From Ichthyophonus hoferi (lineage: Eukaryota; Opisthokonta; Ichthyosporea; Ichthyophonida; Ichthyophonidae): DNA of 36,792 nucleotides. Every line of letters begins with the position of its first letter. The first letter of the stretch is position 1. Below the pieces are notes generated by a model. That model saw only the letters and a program-made list of their open reading frames with translations, ran no database searches and was not told where the DNA came from. Both the position numbers and the translations under genes were made by a program. Location: NCBI GenBank assembly GCA_002751075.1, contig NAOQ01000050.1, forward strand, positions 146,491 to 183,282. The letters run 5' to 3'. This document shows, in pieces, positions 11,081-21,200 of this stretch.

Positions 11081-12839
11081 TTATATTGTTCCAATGCCAT
11101 GACCTGCACCTACTTGTATTCCAGAGTTAGCCACAACTCCATTGTTTAGTCCTGAGATATCTATGTCAGGATTATTTGTATTATTTGCTAATTTAAATCT
11201 TTTATTAACGCTCTTCTGTCAGTATTATTAACTAATTCGGTAAGTTATAGAACTGTTGGGTGGACAGACTGTCATAATAGTGTATGGTAATATATAATAA
11301 CAACCATGATTACATGTAAATTTCCATATAAATATTATTTAATATGATTATGAAAAAATATAAAACATATACACGAATACAGTCAATCTATTTAGAATAG
11401 CAGAGTGTGGTGTATTATATATGAATATATTTCTGAAGATTTGTTGTACAATATAATATTTAGGAACCGAAAAAATCCATTTTACACTGTTTTCTTATTT
11501 AATTTTTTTCTTCTTTTAACACGAAGTTGTAGCAGGGGTTTGTAGCATTGTTATGAAGTGTGGGAATAATAGGCTGTAATTGCATTATTGAGACGCTTAA
11601 GCTATCTAAACTACTAAACATTACGGGATCGGACAAGATGGTGAATATAGGATGGAAAAAGCAAATTGAAAATAGTAAGAGTATTTTCTTTAAAAAGAAA
11701 AGTGTAATACAAACATATCAATGCTTGTGAACATCCAATCACTCTACTATATTAAAATATAAAAGGATATTGTAGGCTTACCTTGCTCTGTTTGTTCTGG
11801 GCTCTGATTGACACATCTTAAAATAAACAACAACTATTTTAATTCAAAATACATCAAGTTCATATCAGTCTAAAATAGCAATTCAATATCATATATATTT
11901 TGAGAACTTTAATAATTTGATAATTACCAACAGTAATTGTCCTTACTAAAGTATATCAGGGCATATAAATTTAGTATTATTATCAGAGTAAACTATTTAT
12001 GTGGAACACTTTAAATTTAAAGCTAGTTATGATATTCAGCTTGAGGGTTATAGAAAAAATAATAAAAATGCCATCAAATGATTCTATGATTGAAGATTTG
12101 ATTTTTATACTAAAATGGTGCTGATTCCTATAACATTCAAAATATTAGACTACGCAATACCCTGGTCATATAAATTATTGATTTTTGGGGAGTTTCTATT
12201 GTATTCTACGTCGCCAATGTTAGTAATATCTCCGTCAGAAGTAGATATGGTGTGCATAGATTTGTCCGAACTACTGCTTGATGACGATGGGAGTGGCTGA
12301 TATATTGGATTGACGGCAGGTATAAACGTCTTGGTAGGAATAGCGTCTGTAGGTGGAGTGTCCTCTGAAGACGAGGAAAGATTTATCACTTTCCTCTTCA
12401 TTTCTTTACGAATTCCCCTTGAAATAATCCTTGGGGTCAAAGGAAGGGCCCTCTTAATATATTTCTTTCTTATGCGTTTTTTCTGGTTGCATTTCGTTAT
12501 TTAAGGAACAAATAAAAGATTAACATATAGTCAGGTAAAACGTACGTTTATTGACAATAATTTTCGGTCCCGTGATGAGACAAGTGAAGGCCTTATATAG
12601 TTTTCCCCACTGTACTGAAACCCGTTCAGTATAAATAGTACAAACCATAAATATGTTGTTTGTATGACTATCATAACGATTGGGTTTACACTTGAGCTTA
12701 ATACTTGATCAGTATATTGCGGTGACAAGCAATCGCGATCCCAATTAATTAAGGTCAATATGTCGACAATCAAAATAGAGGTAATTAATAGGATAGTTAA
12801 ATTAAACATGAACAAATAAACATTTGGAAAACGTTCTAG
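11081..12839 (-). CDS. Unidentified membrane protein with basic, Ser-rich tail (C-terminal four exons)
   Basis: Four minus-strand exons join in phase: 12839-12546, 12482-12161, 11816-11782 (35 bases) and 11215-11081, together 786 bases and 261 residues ending in TAA. Donors are GTACGT, GTATTG and GTAAGC; acceptors are TTTCAG, CCAG, TTTTAAG and GACAG. The first exon has two hydrophobic segments (residues about 8-31 and 52-74) separated by a polar loop. A basic cluster (KKRIRKKYIKR) follows, then Ser/Pro/acidic sequence with LSSSSED and a run of seven serines. Those serines use TCG, TCA, AGC and AGT codons, which argues for selection on protein rather than a DNA repeat. The last exon ends in a Gly-rich tail (GIQVGAGHGIGTI). 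Exon GC rises above the flanks. The layout fits the last helices and tail of a multi-pass receptor. A faint resemblance of NGFQYSGENYI to the last helix of GPR157-like receptors is only a hint. Upstream exons probably exist. Family unknown. Confidence 0.5.
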
Positions 12840-13263
12840 CTGAAAGCATCCGACAGTTTCAGTAAAACCAATAGTAATATTTTAATTGTACCAAGTTTCA
12901 TTAAAATTAGCCATGTCAAAATTTTAATGCGTATTTAAATTTTAAGAGAATTATTTATGTTCGGCAGTGTTTTCCGTTAATATAATAGCACCCAGTTGGA
13001 GGGATATGTAAAATATATAATTAGATGTTTAAAAGAAAATTAGGTAGGCAATTTCAATCCGCAGAAAAACAAAAACTTGAATTAGTCTGTACAACTCTAT
13101 TGCAGTATAGTATGCAATGCAATAATAATCATTTAAGGTAAACTTGAGTATAAACCCAACGAATTTAAACTACATAAGTATCATAACCATTTTGGTGTTA
13201 AAAAGCTTTGATGTTTATTGATATTGTTAAAAACATATATATTTGAATAATTAGCTGCAATAC

Positions 13264-13419
13264 GCTGTTTATATATTTTCTGTACAATAAATTATATATC
13301 TGCCAGTTTATTGATAGGTATGCCAAGTAAACAAAGGTACAGATCGATTCAGGTATGCACATATAAATAGATAATGCAATATAAAAGTCACTCGCGTGTA
13401 CGCTATCTAACACCTTAGG
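13264..13419 (-). CDS. Candidate upstream exon of the minus-strand membrane protein gene
   Basis: This 52-codon open segment lies between a TTAG acceptor and a GTATTG donor, the same donor sequence used at 12160. It is phase 0 at both ends, so it joins directly to the exon starting at 12839. It contains one hydrophobic segment (FYIALSIYMCIPESICTF and onward) followed by a Tyr/Asn/Arg-rich loop. Hydrophobic frames arise easily in AT-rich DNA, so support is weak. Confidence 0.25.
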
Positions 13420-14989
13420 CTAATAGTGTGTGGTACGATGGTGCCAATTTTTCAATATAACTGCAGGACAGTACAGTATATATCCAAATATACTAACTAT
13501 GATTATGTATACAACTTGACTTAAACAATTTTATTATAAGATCACCATCATGATCCACAGAATAAATATATAATAATAATAATAACACAAGTCAAATCAA
13601 AGTTAGTGTGATATATAATTCTATAGATATATACACAAGCCTCCTATTTATAAGCTCTAAATATTACTTATATCAAATACCAGCTGTGATTATCATAAAT
13701 GTGAAACGATACTGGTCACAATATATATAGCCACCCAGACTAATCTGTACATGGTAATGTCTTTTACAACCAGAACTCAACTATAGAAGAGATGCGTTAA
13801 AATATTTAAATGTAGTGGCTAAAGTGTATATAGCCCAGTTTAGATGTAAAAATATGTTCAATTTCAATATACTGGAATTATTTTAGGCGACGAAAACTTT
13901 TATGGTTTCCTTGCTTCCAAAGTGGAGCATGAATCCAGATAACTAATAGCCTGCTTGATACAATATGCATCGGGTTATTTAGACAAATTTCTGGTCTGAT
14001 ACTCAAATGCAATTATTATGTTTTATTTTTTTAAAAGAATCTGACGACAGGTAATTTAAAGACAAAACTGGAGACCAATTAAACAGATTTTTCTAACGTA
14101 TCTTTTCTTGCGATCTGGATAGCTTTCAATTAGACTAGTCCAAGATTTTAATTTTCATTACCAAATTATAAATGATGGTATATATTATGTATACATAATA
14201 TATTTATATTAATCAAGAATTTATAGTAGTAATCTTCCTATTATCCTACTCTAGGGCAAGGTCTGTAAACTGGACTGTTTTACATTTGAATTATTGAATT
14301 ATCTGCCTCAAGACTAGCTTATAGAATAGATTTACTATATATAGCCCCTGAATTTCAACACTTACGAATATGTTGTATATCATTTTAATAAAAATAAAAA
14401 TACTACTATTAATAAAAGTAAAATTAATAATAACAACAATAGCTATGTATATATAAAACCAATAAAAATAAAAATATTAATACTTAAATGATAATGCAAA
14501 AACAATCATAACCCAACATGCCCTTGTGTACCAGCAACTGTATTGGCCAATAATTGCTTTTAACTACTTTTTAACTCCTTTAAAACAAAACTTGAGCAGG
14601 TTAAAATTATATTTAAGTGCAAGAAACAAGAGAAGGCGGAGCAATATGGGGTCCTATAAAATTAGACTGTAAGTGAAAACACCTATGAAGTGGGTATAGC
14701 AGCACTAACCCCTAACCCCTACAATAATAATATACAAGTAAAAAGGTGGCAATAACCTATACAGGCTAGCCTATAAATGGTTGCATAGAGTATATGGACT
14801 TATGAAAATAAATAAAACAAGTTCATAACAACGTGTTTGTTAGGTGGTCTAGGTGGCTTATGTGTGTCAGTAGTCTTATACAAACACTTTAAAATCCACC
14901 AACCCTATATAATTTTGAATAATAATAATTATTATTACTGTTAATTATTAATATAATAACCTACTCGCTTTTAACACCAAAATACCAAC
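13420..14989. other. AT-rich stretch with unresolved exon-like segments on the minus strand
   Basis: Several short minus-strand frames look coding but could not be chained. Examples are about 14650-14575 (DPILLRLLLFLAL after a TATAG acceptor), 14140-14050 (SYPDRKKRYVRKICLIG), 14000-13880 (NNPMHIVSSRLLVIWIHAPL) and near 13750 (MYRLVWVAIYIVTSIVSHL). Some of these patches also read open on the plus strand. They could be the missing N-terminal part of the receptor-like gene at 11081-12839. Confidence 0.25.
14181..14202. repeat. Perfect 22-base palindrome
   Basis: The sequence around the central GTATAC reads identically on both strands for 22 bases. It could extrude a hairpin. In AT-rich DNA such palindromes arise by chance more often than elsewhere. 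Confidence 0.8.
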
Positions 14990-15467
14990 AAAAAAAAAAA
15001 AAAAAAAAAAAAAACTACCACTAGTTATGGTNNNNNNNNNNNNNNNNNNNNNNNNNNNNNNNNNNNNNNNNNNNNNNNNNNNNNNNNNNNNNNNNNNNNN
15101 NNNNNNNNNNNNNNNNNNNNNNNNNNNNNNNNNNNNNNNNNNNNNNNNNNNNNNNNNNNNNNNNNNNNNNNNNNNNNNNNNNNNNNNNNNNNNNNNNNNN
15201 NNNNNNNNNNNNNNNNNNNNNNNNNNNNNNNNNNNNNNNNNNNNNNNNNNNNNNNNNNNNNNNNNNNNNNNNNNNNNNNNNNNNNNNNNNNNNNNNNNNN
15301 NNNNNNNNNNNNNNNNNNNNNNNNNNNNNNNNNNNNNNNNNNNNNNNNNNNNNNNNNNNNNNNNNNNNNNNNNNNNNNNNNNNNNNNNNNNNNNNNNNNN
15401 NNNNNNNNNNNNNNNNNNNNNNNNNNAAAAAAAAAAAAAAAAAAAACTCCACTAGTTTATGGTGTCT
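14990..15467. other. Assembly gap of 395 N (15032-15426) with matching flanks
   Basis: The left contig ends in 25 A followed by CTACCACTAGTTATGGT. The right contig begins with 20 A followed by CTCCACTAGTTTATGGT. The two ends differ only by one inserted A and one missing T. The gap therefore looks like a failed overlap at a poly(A) homopolymer rather than unknown sequence. No feature can be called inside it. Confidence 0.9.
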
Positions 15468-16295
15468 GTTTCTATGTTTTCTGTCACACCCATAAAGGTA
15501 ACAAGCTTATATGTAGTTAATATCGTAGTTAATATCAAACAGCTTAAATATTCAAAGTCTACATATCTACATGCATAATACAAACATACATACATAAAAA
15601 CAAAAATAAAATCAAAAAACACGTGAATATACGTTGACAGATACATTGATATATACATACGTGCATACCACTATACCTTGCCTACCTATATACGTAAAAC
15701 TAACTCTACATTGCATTATTGCAACTAATATAACAAGCTTACGCAACCTATTTTACCGCCAAAATTCCAATTACAAGTAATCACTAATCTTACGAAACCA
15801 TAAAATATAATAATTATTAACCACTGGAGTATAGTTTATTGTCACGTGATGATTGCCGATTGCTAATTTACTCACGCGCATTACCTTGCAGCCATGCATG
15901 CTTCAAGCAAACGACAAAAAAAAAACTATCTTGCAGTCTAGTAACGTTGGTGTTTATCTTCTTCACCAGATTCCTTATTCAAGTTAGTGTTTGTATGCTT
16001 AGTAATAGTGTCTTGTGTATGTATGTTTTCATGTTGAATGTTTAGTTTTTTTATATACATGTTTTAGTTATTCTCTTGTTAGTTAGTTGGGTATAGAACC
16101 CTTTCCTTTGTGAGCCACACACACACTCTTACTACACCCTCTAGTGTCTACATGATATACCCAAGACAAACACCTTTGGCCTCAGTTACATAGTATTGCT
16201 ACAGGACCTAATTGTTCTCTCTTGTCTACACATATCATCATATATTTTGGGAGTACAGGCTATTCTTCAGTGAAGCTTAGTGCTTGATCGTGACA
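15468..16295. other. XPO1 upstream region and probable 5' untranslated region
   Basis: I see no convincing coding exon here. A GC- and CpG-containing patch at 15840-15905 is the best promoter candidate. Just before the start codon, ATTCTTCAG (ending 16270) could be the acceptor of a 5' untranslated exon. A minus-strand open frame at 15452-15658 is of chance length. Confidence 0.45.
15842..15849. promoter_or_regulatory. Palindromic E-box TCACGTGA
   Basis: The octamer is the optimal core bound by USF/MITF/TFE-type bHLH-zip factors. It lies 447 bases upstream of the XPO1 ATG, in the most CpG-rich patch of the region, close to a TGATTGCCGATTG that resembles an inverted CCAAT box. The functional call is inference. 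Confidence 0.3.
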
Positions 16296-17796
16296 ATGGA
16301 AGCTCCCATCACCCAAGCACAAGCCGAGCTCCTTCTCGACAACACCAAAGAGTTGGATGTTACGTTGCTTGAGGCGGTTATTAGGGCTGTCTACACGCCA
16401 ATCACTCCCCAACAGGTATTATCCTTTGCTTGTTGTGTTTTGGTGACTAAGTTAACACCATTTTGTTTTATTAGCATGTAAGTCTCTCTTTTTTTATTGA
16501 AGCACTTCAAGTGTTTCATTTTTTCATTATAGGTGTATAGTTATAATGTTAGGATGAGTTGTTTGCGTACGTTGAATGATGTAGTAGTAGCTTTTGTTTT
16601 TAATTCTGTATGGAGCATACATGTTCTTTTTTTTTTGTTACTTTACTTACTATTAAACTCGTTTGAAATAATGCCACTACATTTTTTTAGATACATATAT
16701 TTTTATGTCTTCCTTTCTCCTTTGTTAACACCTTCTAAGCACCTTTCGGTCTCACTACATTATTTCCCCCCCTCTCTTAGTAAGCTAATACAAGTCTCTT
16801 TTAAGAGGAGAGAAAGCTTATATTTTAAGCACACACTTACATATTACACTGTTACTTATACAGCAAGCTATGGCCAACCAAGTACTTATGAGTTTTAAGT
16901 CTATGCCTGACGCCTATGCCCATGTTGATAGAATTATTGACCGCGCCACCACCCAACAGACTAAGGTTGGTATAGAAGGGCTTTTGGTTACAGATAGTTA
17001 GATAGTGAGATAGTTATAGTGCTGGCTAGTCGTCCCTCTTACACCTATGTGTGATATAAATAATTTTCACCTGCCAGCTCTGTCTTTTTCCCTCATCTCC
17101 TCTCTCTCCTCTCTTCCTCATTTCCTTCTTTTCTCTTTTGTCCTTCTTCTCTCTCACTCCTCCCTCCCCTTTATCTCCCACCTCTCTATTTCCATCTCAC
17201 CTTCCTCATCCTATTTGTATCCTATTTTTATTTTTTATGAAATACAAACACTCATATTCAGTCCTTTATTCAGCCCAATATTATTGGCTATCACTCTATA
17301 TAATCCCTCTACTAGATGTTGACACTCACCCATCCAATCCTAGTACGCCAATAATCATTCTTCCCCTTTTTGTTTCTTTCTTATTTTACTACCTGTACTA
17401 TACATACCTATCTTCTATATACGTATTTAGAGTACATAGTACATAGTATAGTACATATCCATAGTCCCTATAGATTGGTATTTTTTAATGCCTTATTTCC
17501 TTCCATTAATGTCCCACTTATTATTCTACACCAACTTTATATACCCATAGTATTTTCCATTACGCATTGGCCTATCCTGTTTTATTTTATATGCACTATT
17601 AGCCTCTATCTATTTAGTGATCTACTCCATAAAGCAAACCTCTAGTACGTATAGCTAATTGCAGCAAACCAACCGTATACTTACATATTTCGTGTATAGG
17701 AACATATAGACATAATAGTGATTATTATATATTTGTACTTTTTTTTTCAATTGGCAAGTTTACCCATCTATCTATGCCTATGATTACTCACGGATG

Positions 17797-17832
<36 letters not shown>

Positions 17833-18197
17833 AACATACATACATACATACATACATACATACATACAACATTCAATAGACACAACCCTACACCGCACAC
17901 ATATTATTCCTTAATCACCTACTATACGATACCCTCATAACTTCATTCTCCCACCCTCCCTTCTGGACTGGCTATATTCTGCACTCTCTCTTTGACCCTA
18001 TACAATCTTTCTCCTTCAGTATTTTGGCCTCTCTATCCTGGAAGCTACTATTAAGACTATGTGGAAGAGCCTTCCTGCCGATCAGAGAGAGGCCATTAAG
18101 GGTTATATTGTGCAATTAGTTATTACCCAGAGTACCAATCCACATGTTCTTACTCACGAGAAGCTTTATTTGCAGAAGATGAATCAGATCTTGGTTC

Positions 18198-18234
<37 letters not shown>

Positions 18235-21200
18235 TATATATATGTGTATGTACATCTATATATATGTATATATGGGTATGTATATGCATGTGTATGTATA
18301 TATGTATATATGTTATATGTATGTGCATGTCTGTGTATATGTGTGTTTATATTTCTTTTTTCAAGTCACCATGCATGTATATCTTTCGCACTTATATATC
18401 ATATCATACATTTCCATATATACATCCACCTACGTCTATGTGTTTCCCGATATTTCTAGGATACTACCATTTTTATGTGTTCATTATAGGGTGGTTAAAA
18501 CCCATGTATTGTTATTTTTGGGCCATATTTCAAAGAATACTACTACTAGAATAACATAGATTTATACATACATACATACATGTATACATACATGAATACA
18601 GAGATACATAGATGTTTACATCTTTATTCACCTACCAATATTCTTTCCACAGATCCTAAAGCAAGAATGGCCTAGACATTGGCCTTCCTTTATCCCTGAC
18701 ATTGTAGCTGCCAGTAAAACTAACGAGACCATGTGCCAAAACAACATGGCTATTTTACAGCTGCTTAGGTGTGTTTGATTTCTATGTATATGTATGTGTG
18801 CATTTATCTCTATGTGTTAACTTAGATATATGTAGGTAGATCAAAGTTAACATTATAACATATTAAAAGCCAGTCTGTCAAAAAATATAATCTAATCCCC
18901 TCCCTTACTATCTCCCCTCCTCCTCTCCCACCCTCTTCCTTCCCTCTCTCTCTTGTCTTTCTTATCCCGCCTACACATGCATATACATTTACAGTGAAGA
19001 AGTATTTGACTTCAGTGCTGGTCAAATGACTAACCGCAAGGCTCGTAAGCTAAAGGACACTATGTGTAATCAGTTTGGCGAGGTGTTTCAGCTGTGCATG
19101 TTTGTTATGGATAATGCCACCTCCTCCGAGCTAATGCATGCTACCTTAGAGACCTTACTACGGTTCCTAGGCTGGATTCCCTTAGGATATATGTTTGAGA
19201 CTGATCTCATTGCTAAACTTATTAAGGTATTTTGGTCTATATATGCGTGTGCGTGTGTGTTTATGTATATATATATATATGTAGTCTTGTGAGAGTTCAG
19301 ACTATACATATACATGATCACATTTATGTACTCACCTTTTCCTCCCTCTTTCCTTCTCCCCTTTTTACACCTAGCTCTTGTTTGTGGTAGAATTCCGCAA
19401 CAATGCCCTCCAGTGCCTGACCGAAATTGCTGGTGCCAATATAGGAGAGGGGAGGTATTCAGAGCAATTGATTATGCTATATATGCAAACCTTAGAAATA
19501 CTCAAAAAGATGATACCACCCGAAACCGATATTCCCTTGTCCTATAAGAATGGTTCTAGCCAGGATCAGGACTTCGTTCGTTTCTTGTCTCTATTCTTCA
19601 CTACGTTTTTTAAGGTAGGTGCATTAATTTCATTTTATACTCGTTTGTTATATAGATAATCCATGTAATAACGATAAAACGAGCGTGGAAATAAGTTATT
19701 TTGAATGCTATTTGGTTATTAAACAGCTGTGTAGCATTGAATATTATATATAAAAAATACTTGGTACAATAGATATTATTAAAGCTGAAAATTGGTTTAT
19801 TACTTGAACATACATGCTGGATATTATTATTATGTGATTATTTAGTATTATGTATGATTATTTACTATTATTTACTCTTACTTACTACTATTAATAATTA
19901 TTATTTATTATTACTTACTGTTATTTACCATTGCTTACTATTATTTACTTTTACTTACTATTATTTATTACTACTTACTATCATTTACTATTATTCCTGT
20001 TTATTTCTTTTGGCTGTAGAAACATTGGGTATATTTATTTTATTTTATTTTTATGTTATACACCCATGAAGTAGCACTATTGTTTCATATAACTCATTTT
20101 TCATGCGTACATATTCATCACTGAATAGTATTGATATATTCTTGACATTGTTAAGAAACGAGCCAATTATTAACCTTGTATGTTTTGTTTAAACAATAAA
20201 AAATTTAATGCTTAATAATATGAGTTGACTATATTTAAAATAAACCTTAGCAAGCTAATGAATACTAACCAATCGTATTTTTGTCTTCCCTCACGTGAAC
20301 CCTATAACCCAATAGGAGCACTGCAAAATACTTGAGGCCCAGCAAGAAACGAGCCTAGCATTAGTTGAGGGTCACTACTATCTCGTCCAGATCAGTGACG
20401 TAGATGAGACTGAAATCTTTAAGATATGCCTGGAGTATTGGAACACACTGTCTGAGAGTCTATACAATGAGAGCCCATATACCGTGTCTACTATGCAGGC
20501 AGGCCTTATGTTAGGAGCTACTCAGAGCCCTCGTCGGCTAATGTACGCACCAGTACTCTCCAAAGTCCGACATGTATGTGACTGTTTTCTTGGCTGTCTT
20601 ACTATTTATGTATATGTATGTATGTATGTATATATGTATGCTTATATTTTCATTTGTGTTGGTTTTATAATCCATGTTATTATTACATTCTCTATATGTT
20701 CTGTATATATACTATACTTGTATGTGGAGTTAGATTATTTCACCATGTCTACTTTTGTAGCTGGTCATATACATAGCTTAATTCATTTTCATACACATAC
20801 ATACATACACACATACATACGTACTATCATATATGTATACTGACTCTACTTCATGGACTTTTAATCACACAGGTGTTGATCTCTAACATGGTGAAGCCCG
20901 AGGAAGTTTTGGTTGTAGAGAATGAATCAGGAGAGATTGTACGTGAATTCATGCCTCAACACACCGACACTCTGAACCAGTATCGTGCCATGCGTGAGAC
21001 TCTCGTGTATTTGACACACTTGGACTGTGCCGATACTAAAAACATTATGACAGAAAGGTTGCATAGTCAGACTGATGAGAAACAATGGAGCTGGAAGAGC
21101 CTCAACACTCTCTGTTGGGCCGTTGGGTCTATATCAGGGGCCATGACGGAGGACGACGAAAAGGTTAGGAACACATGGGTCATATACAACATTATTTCAA

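Noticed and set aside
12115-12504. Two plus-strand open frames of about 60 codons each
   Set aside because: They mirror the minus-strand exon 12482-12161, whose varied serine codons, basic cluster and splice phases make the minus strand the better reading.
15021-15455. Open frames of more than 140 codons on both strands across the gap
   Set aside because: They consist almost entirely of N positions, so the absence of stops carries no information.
17047-17446. Two overlapping plus-strand frames of about 90-100 codons rich in Ser, Leu and Phe
   Set aside because: They lie in the XPO1 intron 2 pyrimidine tract. A C/T-only sequence cannot form stop codons, so the frames are compositional artefacts.
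18059-18559. 166-codon plus-strand frame with a Tyr/Ile repeat tail
   Set aside because: Its first part is genuine XPO1 exon 3. The rest is read-through into the TA/TATG microsatellite beyond the donor at 18200.
20484-20843. 119-codon plus-strand frame
   Set aside because: The first part is XPO1 exon 7 read in its true frame. The remainder is intron 7 read-through with no similarity to CRM1.
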